From Flavobacterium inviolabile (lineage in GTDB: Bacteria; Bacteroidota; Bacteroidia; Flavobacteriales; Flavobacteriaceae): a stretch of DNA of 64,000 nucleotides. The position numbers and the translations under genes are program-made. Where the stretch lies: positions 1,054,001-1,118,000 of the forward strand of contig NZ_CP058278.1 of the NCBI RefSeq assembly GCF_013389455.1, written 5' to 3'. The notes under the pieces were generated by a model. That model saw nothing but the letters and a program-made list of their open reading frames with translations, had not been told where the DNA came from and searched no databases. Positions 26,658 to 38,000 of this stretch are shown piece after piece (position 1 is the first letter of the stretch; the number at the start of each line of letters is the position of its first letter).

Positions 26658-29600
26658 CTATTGGTTATTGTTACATGTTCTTGGAGTTACACCCAAATAG
26701 TTTTGTGTTGTTCCTCCGCTTACATTGTGTTCACACTTAATTATGATACAGCAAGGTGAGGTGTTTCCTACCAAAGTAACGTTCAGTTGTATCTCTGCGT
26801 TTAATGAAGACTGCTGATTATCATTTTGTCCGTTATTGTCAGCCCCATTTAAAAAGTCTCCGATGATATTTACCTGAACCGTTTTTCCGGTGATAACGAT
26901 ATTGTTATTTGGAATGGTCAAAGCAACTTGTGTTGGACTTGGAATGGTTGTAACCGTAACAGTAGCAACATTTACAGGGAATGTTAATTTTAATCCTTTG
27001 CAGGCATCTGTATCACCACCACTTGAACAGCTATTTCGCGTAAAATTAAAGGTACAGTTGCTCGGCGGATTCTCACCAGCACTTGACGGACAGGTTTCTT
27101 TCGGGATAGATGCCGGAGCCGTAACCAGTTCACGGGATAATTTAACGGATTGGCCGGTGCTCACCTTTATACTTTTCTTTCCGGTATGCGAATGATTGGT
27201 AGCATACGATGCATTACTGGTATCGAAACTAAAGTGTGATGGATTAGTGGTTCCGTTTTTCGGCGTTTCTTCAAAGCCTTCAAACCCCATTTCCGAATAT
27301 TTTGAATTGGAAGCTATCGCCATAGGTAACGTATAGTTATAACCATACTGCGCAGCGCTATAACGGTTTAAAGCATCCTTGTTTTCCAGTTCTGTTCCAT
27401 AAGGGCTATATAATGTGATACTGCTTGCACTGGTCCAGTTAGCCGTATTTACCGACCAAAGACCATTTGTGACAATATAAAAAGGCGTAAACTTGGCGAA
27501 GAAACCTTCATTTCTCGGGTTATTTACCGTAGTTGCCGAAGCGTTTCTACTGGTTAAATATGCATACGATTTTTCGGTTTTCCAATCTCCTTTGATATTC
27601 CAGAGATATGGATTAACTCTAACGGCATACGGATAATTCGGATTCCCCTGTGCATCAATCGGAGAATTAGGATTCGCAGTTGGTTCCGGATAATACGGTA
27701 AATTATTTTCAGACTGTGGTTTCCAGTAATCATTGTAAACCACGGCACTAGCATTTAGTATCCTCGGATTCGCAGTTGCCGAACCGCTATACGTCAGAAT
27801 ATCCTGATCCAGGATTCCGGTTTGATTGACCGCATCCGTAATCTTAACAGGATTTTTCATCAAAGTAACCGATGCCATTGAAGCGGCCTGTAAATTCCGG
27901 TAGCCCGAACGGACAATTTTAAACGGAATCTCGACATAATCTTCGCACTTGTTAAAGTAGTTACCATCTTTATCCATCAATAGAATTCCGGATTTATCAC
28001 TCTTAAAGCCAATAACCCAAAGTCTGTTTACCAGTATAGATGCTCCCGGTGATGGGGCAGCAAGCGCCTGTGTTTCTATCGGTTCCAAAGGTGTTCCGGT
28101 TTTAATATATAGCTCATCGCCCAAGTGGAAAAACTTGGTTAAGTCGTTTTGAAAGTTGATTTTAAAATACGGTTTCCCTGTCGCAAGAATCGGAGTTCCG
28201 TCGTTATTAGGAGGAGGAGGACTTGTTACCGGAGTTTCAGCTCTTAAACTTCCCTCAAGACCGATATTAGTACTGGCTAATCCCATACCGTCATATTTCC
28301 AGTAGGCCGGATACGTTAGCGAATAGTACTGATCGCCGTATTCGTTAATCGTCTGATTGAGTATCACCTCACCGGAACTGGCATCCCATGCCAGGTTTTT
28401 AGTCGAAACGGTCGATCCTAAATCATACGCAATTTTCTCAACCATTATTCCGGTCTTATGAACGTGTTTTGTAGTAACAGCCGTTCGTAGTAAGTTTTCG
28501 TTATACGAATATTTAGGAAGTATAGTAGGAACAAATGCCGGGAAAATGGCAACTAAAAAGGCCGCTAAATTTCCGTCAAAACCAGCCAATTCCGATTCGG
28601 AATGACTTTCATTAAAATCATTCACCATATCATAATCCACACCCATTAGTTGTTTTTTTACCTCACCCTTTTCATTAATGGTTTGTATAGTATTATCCAG
28701 GGTACCATCTGCGGCTATGTTATATTTATATTCTACTTTCGAAATAGGTGAATTCTGCCCTTCGGCATATACTTCCTGTGATTTGATTTTTCCGTTCATG
28801 TCATTGGTTTCAATGGAATATCCCTGTGACATGGTTAGATGACTTCTTACAACAACATTCGCCAGTTGAACAACAATATTCATGATGTTACTTGGATCCG
28901 GAATATCATTTTTAATATCCGGGTCGGTGAATTCAACTTTTGTAGGGAAATCATACGAGGTGTAATGTCTGGTTATAACCATTCCGGTTGCGTGTCTTTC
29001 GACTTTTTTATTGCCATCTTTTCGAGGCAGGTTTTTTACCATTACCCGCGAATAGGTTACTCTTGGTGCCGGGAAGAAGTTTTCACCGAACGGTTTCTCT
29101 ACATAATTATTTTCCTTTGGTGCCGAAATGTTTTGAGCATAGCTGCCATTTTTTGGATATAAGGGTTCTAAAAGTGCATTTTCTGAACTTCCGTTAGGTT
29201 CATAGGTTGCCACACCACTTGATCTTTTATGGTCATCATTATACGAATAGATTTGGCCGTATTCCATGTTGGACAAATCGGTGCCGCCGGATTGATTGTT
29301 ATCTAGCATGGAGCCCCATTCGTCACTCAGTCGAATGGATTTAACGCGCAAACCACCGCCCAATTTTCTTCCTTTTGCATTTTCGAGTCGTATCCATGAT
29401 TTATCGGTTTTGAACATTCGGGCACAGCCTTTGTTTTGAAGTGCTTTATTCGGACCGCTAAAAATTTCGCCAATGGCAGTGATACTTGCAACAAGGTCGT
29501 TAACAATGGATACAAAATTAGTGTTCGTTGCGTCTCCTCCGATACTATAGACAATCCGGTTTAAATAGGTTCTTCCAAAACCCCAACCGGTTTTAACAAT

Positions 29601-32600
29601 AGGATTTACCTCTGCGTCTCCACTTGCACCATCACGGTTCAGGAATTTAAGCGGAATCGCCGCTATAGGACCATAGGTTTCATGGTTCAGGACATTTATT
29701 TTGATGTTTTGATTCTCATTTTCTTCTATCTCAAAATACCCGGAGACATAATCATATTGTGCATCATTCGCCGTCATGTTCATTAGGAAACGAAACTGAA
29801 TCGCTTTATTATAATTTTCACCCAGATGCCGGTCAATAAACTGCTGCCTTGTTGTGATCGAATCGGCGGCATTCAGTTTTACATAAAGGTATTTTTTATG
29901 ACCACTACCATCACCGTATAAGGTATTGGTTATATTATTCGATCCAGGGGTATTCGTTGTTCCTGCTCCAATAACCTTAAACATTTGCATTGCTCTTTTG
30001 TTTTGAACATATTGATAATCGTCACTTTCTGTTTCGATAGCAATAACTCCTCCCGATGGCAGCTGAACGGATTTTAAGGTCCAGGCACCGGTATTGTTAT
30101 CTGCCAGCGTTTTGTCGCCCTGTTGCACAAAAGGATATTCGCTATTAGAAAGCGGTGTGTTAATATTACCGCTTCCGGCCGGGTTTACTTTGTAATTCCC
30201 CCAAATATCAAAACCTTTCGGATTGTATTCCGGGTTGTTAACAGGATCATTGTTTATGGTATAGTCGCTCGGTTTGTCTTTTGATTTCTCAAGTCCGTAA
30301 TTAAATACATACGGTGTATATTTTCCCATATTGGAACTTCGGTAGGTGAAATAAACGCGTTTCAGGGTTAATTTTCCTTTTGTAGAAGCCAATGAGTTAG
30401 GCGTATTTTGACATAGCGAATAATCATAGTCAAAATGTGCCGTTTTAATAGGCTTGACAGCACCATCAATCCCGGGATCGAAAATTGCACCTGAGGCATT
30501 GGTTACTTCCGGTCTGGAATAAAGTCGGATGGACTTGATTCTTTTCATCCGCCCGGAACCGGCACCGCCATGTTCTCCACTAACACCTACAGCATCCTGA
30601 CGGTCTTCTAAATCAAAGAAGGCTACATGGGTTTTCGTACTGATTTTATCCAGATACACCAGTTGTTTTGTTCCATAGATATAGGTTCCTTTCTGATCAT
30701 CTTTATTAGAGATCAAACCCTCGTTATAATTGGCGGTATTGCTCTGAAAAGGAATGCGCCACTGATAGTTGTTAATGGTCGTATAATCAAATTTTGTAAA
30801 TGTCCCCAAATCGTTTAGACTCGGCCCGTTACTGTCCACATCTTCATAATCTGCTGATAAAACTGAAGTGATTAAATAACTATGTGCATAAGCAGGAGTT
30901 GTTATTTTATTCAGGAATTTATCACTCACATTGGTGTTGTTACCTGCTGTCGTTCCGTTATAAGGCACCAAACCGGTCGTGTTGTTTCCGGGTTGTTTGG
31001 AAACATCAAAAGTAGCCTCCACTTTCTTAGTGTTATAGGCTGTCTTTCCATACACATAGGTAGAACCATCCGTTTGCAAAACTTTAATCCCGGCAGTATG
31101 ATGCACCTTGGCACTGTCATTCTTGATCACAAAAGGATCGCCGGCTGTTTCTTCGGCGGTTACTTTATGGATAACCTGGTTTCTTAAATACCGTTTGGTT
31201 CTCTTGATTTTAGAGTTAATGGCATAGGACGAATTATTAAGTGTTTCATTATAATTGTTGGTTGTCATCCGGTTTCTGGTACTACCGCCCAAACCGATTC
31301 TCAGTGCTTTTGTCTGATGAATTTTATCAAAATAAATACTTTGCTCCGGATCTACAACGGTGCTTCCTACAAGTTTGTAGGTTACAGGTTCATAGCCTAA
31401 AGCTTTGGTGTCGTCACTACTTTCATTGAAATACTGCAACGCCGGATTGTTATTAACCCAACCGCCGGTGCTGCTGCTTGAAGGAGCAACTTTAAAGTCA
31501 ATACCGCCATGTACTAAATTTCCAATTCCAAATTCGGCACCAAGACTTACCCCGACTCCATAATCTGAAACTCTATCGTTATACAGATAGCCTACTTGGG
31601 AACGATAAGGCCTGAACATTCCTGAAACACCTTGTCCTTCAATATTGTAAATGTCATAGGTGTAATTGGTTACCGGTAGAGCAGTTGTATTCTCTGTAAC
31701 GGTTCTGTCGTTCTCCCGGTTAAAGTCCATTACACCGGCCTGCTTTCTTTTGTATTCCGTATTGTCATAACCGTATGCTTTCTCTGTTCGGTTTCGGTAC
31801 TGAGAAGCAACCTTTTGATAGGAGCCATAGCCGGTCAGTTGTGCCTGAAACTCACCCAGGTAAAATTCACCACCAAAAGCGCCGTTAAAAGTGAAACTCG
31901 AATTTTCAAAACCAACTCTTTTACTCGGCGTATAGCTTTGATCGTTGAATGAAATGCTTCCGCCAACACCACCCCCTTTGGAGCTTGTAAAACTATAGCT
32001 GTTTCCCAGAATAGAGAAGGAAACGTTTTTAATACGCCTCACACTTGCAGATAAGTTCAGGTTTTCAACACCTTTTCTACTGCTAAATCCGAGTCCTATT
32101 CCTCCGGTACCTTTTAAGCTTTCTGAGCTGATTGCACTTGTTGCTTTTTCTTTTAATTTTTTAGATATACTAACAGAAGGATTAACACTTGCTCCTTCAC
32201 TAACGGAACTTGAAAAATTTAATCCTACAGCTACATTTTCACTTAAAGCAAAGTTGGCGCCAAACGAAGGCTTAAAGGTAATTCCTTCGTAATTATTGTA
32301 TTGAACACCAAGTCCTACACCGGGTCTGATCGCGTCATAACCCGCAAAGGCAGCATTAAAACCAAAATGAGTTCCAACGGTAATATTATCCCTCAGATCA
32401 TTTTCATACTTAATTTTATCCCCATTAAAATCATCCGGTAAACCGCGTACTTGTCTCTCAATTTGTCCTACGTTTAAATTCCAGCCAAGACCTACCCATG
32501 AAGCTTCCTGATCGGTTGTGATACCGGCATTGTAGGATAAGTTTAAAGGATAGCCGCCTACATCCATAATCGGGATATTATAGTTAAAATCACCACTGGC

Positions 32601-32774
32601 CAAATCAACCATATCAGAAGTTCCGATAGGGGTAAAGGAGTTAAATTCAGGTTGCGACGGACCACTGGTCAAAGCATACATACGGATGGGCTGGGTGATT
32701 TCAACAAAAATCATTAACGTTAAGTACCAAGCCACAACTTTAGTGAATTTGCTGTTTCGGATTTGCTTTATCAT
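26658..32774 (-). CDS. Large RHS-locus shell-like protein, 2038 residues
   Basis: The N-terminus has a hydrophobic signal-like segment (VVAWYLTLMIFVEI), followed by FNSFTPIGTSDMVDLASGDF and YPLNLSYNAGITTDQEASW, a region common to large Bacteroidota proteins encoded next to RHS toxins and reminiscent of the SpvB/TcB-type N-terminal half of Tc toxins. The rest is a long beta-rich protein. It lacks the RHS core signature and a variable tip, so it is unlikely to carry the toxin. Its ATG overlaps the stop of the upstream lipoprotein gene by 4 nt (translational coupling). Likely a structural or delivery partner of the RHS toxin; this is inference. Ends with Cys-rich segments (CCIIIKCEHNVSGG). Confidence 0.7.
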   Translation of the reverse strand: MIKQIRNSKFTKVVAWYLTLMIFVEITQPIRMYALTSGPSQPEFNSFTPIGTSDMVDLASGDFNYNIPIMDVGGYPLNLSYNAGITTDQEASWVGLGWNLNVGQIERQVRGLPDDFNGDKIKYENDLRDNITVGTHFGFNAAFAGYDAIRPGVGLGVQYNNYEGITFKPSFGANFALSENVAVGLNFSSSVSEGASVNPSVSISKKLKEKATSAISSESLKGTGGIGLGFSSRKGVENLNLSASVRRIKNVSFSILGNSYSFTSSKGGGVGGSISFNDQSYTPSKRVGFENSSFTFNGAFGGEFYLGEFQAQLTGYGSYQKVASQYRNRTEKAYGYDNTEYKRKQAGVMDFNRENDRTVTENTTALPVTNYTYDIYNIEGQGVSGMFRPYRSQVGYLYNDRVSDYGVGVSLGAEFGIGNLVHGGIDFKVAPSSSSTGGWVNNNPALQYFNESSDDTKALGYEPVTYKLVGSTVVDPEQSIYFDKIHQTKALRIGLGGSTRNRMTTNNYNETLNNSSYAINSKIKRTKRYLRNQVIHKVTAEETAGDPFVIKNDSAKVHHTAGIKVLQTDGSTYVYGKTAYNTKKVEATFDVSKQPGNNTTGLVPYNGTTAGNNTNVSDKFLNKITTPAYAHSYLITSVLSADYEDVDSNGPSLNDLGTFTKFDYTTINNYQWRIPFQSNTANYNEGLISNKDDQKGTYIYGTKQLVYLDKISTKTHVAFFDLEDRQDAVGVSGEHGGAGSGRMKRIKSIRLYSRPEVTNASGAIFDPGIDGAVKPIKTAHFDYDYSLCQNTPNSLASTKGKLTLKRVYFTYRSSNMGKYTPYVFNYGLEKSKDKPSDYTINNDPVNNPEYNPKGFDIWGNYKVNPAGSGNINTPLSNSEYPFVQQGDKTLADNNTGAWTLKSVQLPSGGVIAIETESDDYQYVQNKRAMQMFKVIGAGTTNTPGSNNITNTLYGDGSGHKKYLYVKLNAADSITTRQQFIDRHLGENYNKAIQFRFLMNMTANDAQYDYVSGYFEIEENENQNIKINVLNHETYGPIAAIPLKFLNRDGASGDAEVNPIVKTGWGFGRTYLNRIVYSIGGDATNTNFVSIVNDLVASITAIGEIFSGPNKALQNKGCARMFKTDKSWIRLENAKGRKLGGGLRVKSIRLSDEWGSMLDNNQSGGTDLSNMEYGQIYSYNDDHKRSSGVATYEPNGSSENALLEPLYPKNGSYAQNISAPKENNYVEKPFGENFFPAPRVTYSRVMVKNLPRKDGNKKVERHATGMVITRHYTSYDFPTKVEFTDPDIKNDIPDPSNIMNIVVQLANVVVRSHLTMSQGYSIETNDMNGKIKSQEVYAEGQNSPISKVEYKYNIAADGTLDNTIQTINEKGEVKKQLMGVDYDMVNDFNESHSESELAGFDGNLAAFLVAIFPAFVPTILPKYSYNENLLRTAVTTKHVHKTGIMVEKIAYDLGSTVSTKNLAWDASSGEVILNQTINEYGDQYYSLTYPAYWKYDGMGLASTNIGLEGSLRAETPVTSPPPPNNDGTPILATGKPYFKINFQNDLTKFFHLGDELYIKTGTPLEPIETQALAAPSPGASILVNRLWVIGFKSDKSGILLMDKDGNYFNKCEDYVEIPFKIVRSGYRNLQAASMASVTLMKNPVKITDAVNQTGILDQDILTYSGSATANPRILNASAVVYNDYWKPQSENNLPYYPEPTANPNSPIDAQGNPNYPYAVRVNPYLWNIKGDWKTEKSYAYLTSRNASATTVNNPRNEGFFAKFTPFYIVTNGLWSVNTANWTSASSITLYSPYGTELENKDALNRYSAAQYGYNYTLPMAIASNSKYSEMGFEGFEETPKNGTTNPSHFSFDTSNASYATNHSHTGKKSIKVSTGQSVKLSRELVTAPASIPKETCPSSAGENPPSNCTFNFTRNSCSSGGDTDACKGLKLTFPVNVATVTVTTIPSPTQVALTIPNNNIVITGKTVQVNIIGDFLNGADNNGQNDNQQSSLNAEIQLNVTLVGNTSPCCIIIKCEHNVSGGTTQNYLGVTPRTCNNNQ

Positions 32775-33373
32775 AAGGCTATTTCTGTAAATGGATCTTT
32801 AAATTGGAATTTTAGGGTGCCTTTCTTAAAAAGGTTGTCTTTATAGAGAAGCTGAATTTTAGCGTTGGGGTCAATATTGGAGAAAAACAACATCACTTTT
32901 TGATAGGGTGTTATTTTATAACTTCTCTCAAACAATGCTCCCGAACAGGGGATAGTATCTTTTTGATTGATAACAACAGAAAAGTCGTTTTCAATTGAAA
33001 ACGACATATATTTAACCCCATCTTCATAAGGGATTCCGGTAGTTTCGGGATCTAAAATGTCTTTTTCGTTTTCCTGCTCAAATGTAAATTCAATTACTCT
33101 TTCCCTTTTGTTGTCATTGTATAGGGAGTCTACAAGGAATAAATTGGCATTGCCTTTATCCTTTAATAGGTAATACTGAATAGGTACTTCGGTTGCTGTA
33201 AAATCGAATTGATCAACTTTTTGACTGTAAACTTTGGATTTCCATCCGATTTTTTCAAGATTGTAATAGCGTTCCCGGATTTCGGAATCGTCAGAACCGC
33301 TCTTTTTATCTTTAGCGCAAGATAAGAGCAGTAATAAGGAGCAGGCTGTAAAGAATGCTTTAACTATTTTCAT
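32771..33373 (-). CDS. Lipoprotein, first gene of the RHS operon
   Basis: 200 residues with a lipoprotein signal: hydrophobic helix and lipobox LLSC (LLLLLSCAKDK), followed by a Lys/Ser/Asp-rich linker (DKKSGSDDSE). The mature domain is beta-rich with no recognised family. Its last 4 nt overlap the start of the 2038-residue gene, indicating co-expression. Probably attached to an outer or inner membrane leaflet; role in RHS export or anchoring is inferred from position. Confidence 0.75.
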   Translation of the reverse strand: MKIVKAFFTACSLLLLLSCAKDKKSGSDDSEIRERYYNLEKIGWKSKVYSQKVDQFDFTATEVPIQYYLLKDKGNANLFLVDSLYNDNKRERVIEFTFEQENEKDILDPETTGIPYEDGVKYMSFSIENDFSVVINQKDTIPCSGALFERSYKITPYQKVMLFFSNIDPNAKIQLLYKDNLFKKGTLKFQFKDPFTEIAL

Positions 33374-33384
33374 GGCTTTAATGT

Positions 33385-33419
33385 ATAGCTATTAGTTCTA
33401 CCGGAGAACCATCAGCTAT
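33385..33419. other. Nested inverted repeat in the RHS operon leader
   Basis: ATAGCT / AGCTAT (33385-33390 and 33414-33419) enclose GTTCT / AGAAC (33395-33399 and 33405-33409) with a 5-nt loop. It lies just upstream of the lipoprotein start, within the likely 5' leader. Could be a regulatory hairpin or a protein-binding site. Confidence 0.45.
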
Positions 33420-33492
33420 GATTGTTTTTTTTAGGCTTAAATATTTTGAATTTTCAACAGAGTTGAAAAGATCATACGGGGCGTATATGCGG

Positions 33493-33500
33493 CAAAAATA
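33493..33500 (-). promoter_or_regulatory. -7 box upstream of the RHS operon
   Basis: Minus-strand TATTTTTG, a perfect TAnnTTTG match, about 120 nt before the lipoprotein ATG. No -33 TTG is found at normal spacing, so the promoter may be weak or regulated. Confidence 0.4.
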
Positions 33501-33583
33501 TAATTTTTTTTATAAAGAACGTTTCTATATTATAGCAGATGTTTGTTTATAGATTAATAATAACAAAATTCTTAAAAAAAGGA

Positions 33584-33614
33584 AAACCCTTTTGAAAAAC
33601 GTCCAAAAGGGTTT
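33584..33614 (-). terminator. Terminator downstream of the efflux operon
   Basis: AAACCCTTTTG / CAAAAGGGTTT, 11-bp perfect stem, with a T-rich tract on the minus strand. It separates the efflux operon from the RHS operon promoter region. Confidence 0.75.
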
Positions 33615-33641
33615 AATGAATATAATAATTGCAAGATAATG

Positions 33642-35057
33642 TTATCGCCATCCGCCGCCCAAAGCGCGGTACAATTCGATATCGGCTTCCAGCCTTGATT
33701 TTTTAAGAGCAGCCAGTTCCAGCTCACTCTGTAATAAATTACTTTGCGCCGTGATGACCTCTAAATAATTGGCCATACCGTTTTTAAATAGCATAGTCGC
33801 ATTGCGGATTGCTTCCTGCAGCGTTTCCACACGGGAAGCAGCTATCTTATTTTGTGCATCCAGTTTGTCTATTTTTACCATGGCATCCGAAACTTCTGCA
33901 ACAGCAGTCAGTACCGACTGGCGGAAACTGATAACCGTTTTTTCACGCTCCTTTTTGGAAATTTCATATTGCGTACGCAGTTTTTTATTGTTCAGCAAAG
34001 GCTGTGCAATACTTCCGGCAACAACGCCAAATAAAGAAGCCGGCATGGTAAACCAGTTGCTGGACTCAAAAGAATTTAAACCGCCGGTTGCCGTGATGGA
34101 CAGGGACGGATATAAAGCTGCTTTTGAAAGACCCACTTTAGCATTGGCACTTTGTAAAGCCAGTTCCGCACTTTTCACATCCGGACGTTTGTTCACCAAA
34201 GTCGATGGAATTCCGGCTTTCAGATCTTCATGGGCAGCAATAGCCTGTAGCGTTGCTTTGCGGTCTATCGCTTTTGGAAAACTTCCGGTTAGCACACTCA
34301 ACGCATTCTCCTGGATAACAATATTCTGTTCCAGTAACGGAATTAACTGAGCGGCAACCAAACGTTGCGATGCAGCCTGTTGTTTCGCTAGCGAAGTAAC
34401 CTGTCCCGCTTCATATTGCAGGTTGATGATAAACAGCGTACTGTCATTCAGTGCCAGGTTCTGTTTGGCGATTTCCAGCTGGGCATCCAGCATCAGCAGG
34501 TTATAAAAACCTTTGGATACCGTTGCTACGATAGTGGTTTGCAATGCTTTTTTTACCTCTTCCGATTGTAAATACTGTGCCAGGGCACTTTTTTTCTGAT
34601 TGCGGAGTTTACTCCAGATGTCTGCTTCCCAGGATAAATTGGCGGCAGCAGTAAAATCTTCAATATGATTTTTACCTAAAAACTGACTTAAACTCACCCC
34701 GTTCAAACTGTTCTCAGACGGATTGGTGGAATTGCCGGTTACCTGAAGATTCAGGGAAGGAATAGTATTCCATTTCGATTGCCTGAACTGTAGCTGGGCA
34801 ATTTCGATATTCTTTTGTGCCAGTTGCAGCTCATTGTTTTTGGCAATCGCATTGTCAATCAGGCCTTGCAATGTTTTTTCGGTGAAAAAAGATTTCCATT
34901 CCAGATCACCTGCGGTGGTACTGTCGGTAGAAGCAACCCCTCTGTATTCAGAGGGAATTGCATCTTTTGGAGTCTCCACATTCCGGGAGACCTGACAGGA
35001 ACTTAACGTTGCAATAAATAAAGATAAGGTGATATATTTTTTCATGTATTTTTTCAT
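33642..35057 (-). CDS. Outer-membrane factor of RND efflux system (NodT/OprM-like lipoprotein)
   Basis: A 471-residue TolC-type protein. It has a lipoprotein signal (LFIATLSSC, lipobox LSSC), and a body of long helices with the repeated pattern of the family, including INLQYEAGQVTSLAKQQAA and the later ALYPSLSITATGG. It forms the outer-membrane exit duct of a tripartite pump. Two ATGs are possible (35057 and 35045); the first gives MKKYMKKYITLS. The gene follows the RND transporter by 4 nt on the same strand. Substrate cannot be told. Confidence 0.92.
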   Translation of the reverse strand: MKKYMKKYITLSLFIATLSSCQVSRNVETPKDAIPSEYRGVASTDSTTAGDLEWKSFFTEKTLQGLIDNAIAKNNELQLAQKNIEIAQLQFRQSKWNTIPSLNLQVTGNSTNPSENSLNGVSLSQFLGKNHIEDFTAAANLSWEADIWSKLRNQKKSALAQYLQSEEVKKALQTTIVATVSKGFYNLLMLDAQLEIAKQNLALNDSTLFIINLQYEAGQVTSLAKQQAASQRLVAAQLIPLLEQNIVIQENALSVLTGSFPKAIDRKATLQAIAAHEDLKAGIPSTLVNKRPDVKSAELALQSANAKVGLSKAALYPSLSITATGGLNSFESSNWFTMPASLFGVVAGSIAQPLLNNKKLRTQYEISKKEREKTVISFRQSVLTAVAEVSDAMVKIDKLDAQNKIAASRVETLQEAIRNATMLFKNGMANYLEVITAQSNLLQSELELAALKKSRLEADIELYRALGGGWR

Positions 35058-35061
35058 TTGA

Positions 35062-38000
35062 TTAAACCGTTACCGCTTCTTCGTGTGGTACCGTTTCTGT
35101 TTTCTTGGTGGAAACTTTCTCGTGTAAATACTGGAAAACCACAAACAGCACAGGAATGATAAACAACCCTAATACAACTCCGGTAACCATACCGCCCGCA
35201 GCACCAATACTGATAGAGTGATTACCCATAGCCGATGGTCCTTTGGCACTCATCATCGGGATAATGCCAACCACAAAAGCCAGGGACGTCATGATAATCG
35301 GACGCAAACGGAGCTTCGCAGCTTCAATGGAAGAAGCGAGCAGCGACTTACCGGCTTTCCGGCGTTGTGAGGCAAACTCCACAATAAGGATGGCATTTTT
35401 GGCTAATAGACCAATAAGCATTACCAGGGCAACCTGTACATAAATATTGTTTTCAATACCGGCTATTCCGATAGCCGCAAATACACCAAACACTCCTGTC
35501 GGGATCGATAAGATTACCGCCAGCGGAAGAATGTAACTTTCATATTGTGCCGATAGCAGGAAATAGATAAACAATAAGGATAGTACAAAGATCACGGTCG
35601 ACTGTCCTCCGGAAGAAAGCTCTTCCTTCGTCATGCCCGAAAACTCAAAAGCATATCCCGATGGCAGATGCTGTGCAGCAACTTCTTCTACCGCTCTAAT
35701 GGCATCTCCGGAACTGAAGCCCGGTTTGGCAATCGCATTCACACCAATCGAATTAAAGAGATTGTAACGGGATGCTGTTTCCGGTCCGTAAACACGTTTT
35801 AGCTTTACAAGCGTATTGATCGGAACCATATTGCCCATTCTGTTTTTTACATAAATACCATTCATGGAAGACGCTTCCGTACGGGCCGACTTGTCAGCCT
35901 GAACCATTACCCGGTAATATTTTCCGAAACGGTTAAAGTCGGATGCCTGGGCACTACCAAAATAAGCCTGCATGGTCTGTAGGATATCTTTCGTATTCAC
36001 GCTCAGTTGTTCCGCTTTGACATCGTCAACCTCCATGTCATATTGCGGATAATCGGCTTTAAACGAAGTAAAGGCAAAAGCAATTTCCTTACGCTTCATC
36101 AATTCCCCAAGGAATTTGTTGCCGACTTCGCTGAATTTGGTCAGACTGCCGCCGGTTTTATCCTGTAATACCAGGTCCAAACCGTCAACATTACTGAATC
36201 CCGGTACGGTAGGGAAGGTAAAGACAAAGAAATTAGCCCCTTTTATGGTTGATAATTTCTGACGTACCTCATCCATGATCGCATTGATATCTTTTACGGC
36301 ACCACGCTCTTTAGCCGGTTTCAATAAAACGAAAGCAACACCCGATGACGGACTGGAAGACTGAGTAAGGATGTTAAATCCGGACAGTCCCATTAACGTC
36401 TTTTTAGACTCCATATTTTGAAGCAAACCTTCTGCCTCATGAATCACTTTGGTTGTTCTTTCTAAGGAAGCTCCTGCCGGCATGGATAAGGAAATGGCAA
36501 TAAAGCCCTGATCTTCCGAAGGAATAAATCCGGTCGGCGTTCGCTGTACCATAAAAACAGTGGCAGCAATCACAACGGCAAGACCACCAAGGCTTAACCA
36601 TCTGTGGCGGATCAGAAAACGGATACTGCCCAGGTATTTGTTGGTTAATTTGTCAAAACCCTGGTTGAAGCCGATAAAGAATTTCTCTTTAAAGGTTTTC
36701 TTCTCTTCCGTGGCATTTCCGTGGGAATGATTCTCTTTTAAGAATAAAGCTGCTAAAGCCGGACTTAGGGTCAAAGCATTAATAGCCGAAATAATGATGG
36801 CAATGGCTAACGTAAAGGCAAACTGACGGTAGAATACACCGGTTGAACCTTCCATAAAACCTACCGGTAAGAATACTGCCGACATTACCAGCGTAATCGA
36901 AATGATCGCTCCGGTAATTTCGCTCATGGCAGAAGTCGTAGCCGCTTTGGGCGGAAGGTGTTTGTGCTCCATTTTGGAATGCACCGCCTCGACCACAACG
37001 ATCGCATCATCCACCACAATACCGATAGCCAGTACTAATGCAAACAACGTTAACAGGTTGATCGAGAATCCGAACAGGGACATAAAAAAGAATGTACCCA
37101 GGATCGCTACCGGAACCGCAATGGCCGGAATTAAAGTAGAGCGGAAATCCTGTAAGAAAAGGAAAACCACGATAAATACCAGTATAAAAGCTTCAATCAA
37201 AGTAGAAATTACCTGGTTTATGGATTGATCCAGGGAATCTTTGGTATTGTAAAGAATCAGGTATTTTACGCCTTTCGGGAAATCTTTGGAAACCTTTTGC
37301 ATTAACTTGTCAATAGCGATCTGGATTTCATTGGCATTCGAACCGGCTAACTGCATCGAAGCAATATTAACACCCGGTTTACCATTCACGCGGGTAAAGT
37401 TTCCGTAAGTGTAAGCCCCGAATTCTATTTTAGCCACATCTTTTAATCGCAATACCGAACCGTCGGCATTGGAACGGATAATGATGTTTTCATATTCCGT
37501 TGGCTTGTTTAATTTTCCTTTGTATTTGATTACATATTCAAAAGATTCGGCGCTGCTTTCCCCGAATTTCCCCGGAGCTGCTTCCAGGTTTTTATCCTGG
37601 ATTGCTGCCATTACCTCTTTTGGTGTCAGATTATAGGCAGCCATTTGTGTCGGATTCAGCCAGACACGCATGGAATAATCTTTATTACCACCAAAAATAA
37701 TGGATTGTCCTACACCCGGAATACGTTTGATCTCCGGAATAATATTGATCTGGGCATAATTTGCCAGGAACGTCTGGTCGTATGTTTTTTCATCATCCGA
37801 ATACAGGTCCACAACCATTAAAAGGCTGTTTTGTTGTTTGGCTGTAGTAATACCCGCCTGAACCACTTCGGCCGGAAGCTGACTTGTAGCCTGGGCTACA
37901 CGATTCTGAACGTTTACAGCTGCCTGATCGGGATTGGTTCCCAGTTTGAAAAATACGGTAATCACGAGAGAACCGTCATTACTGGCGGTGGAACTCATAT

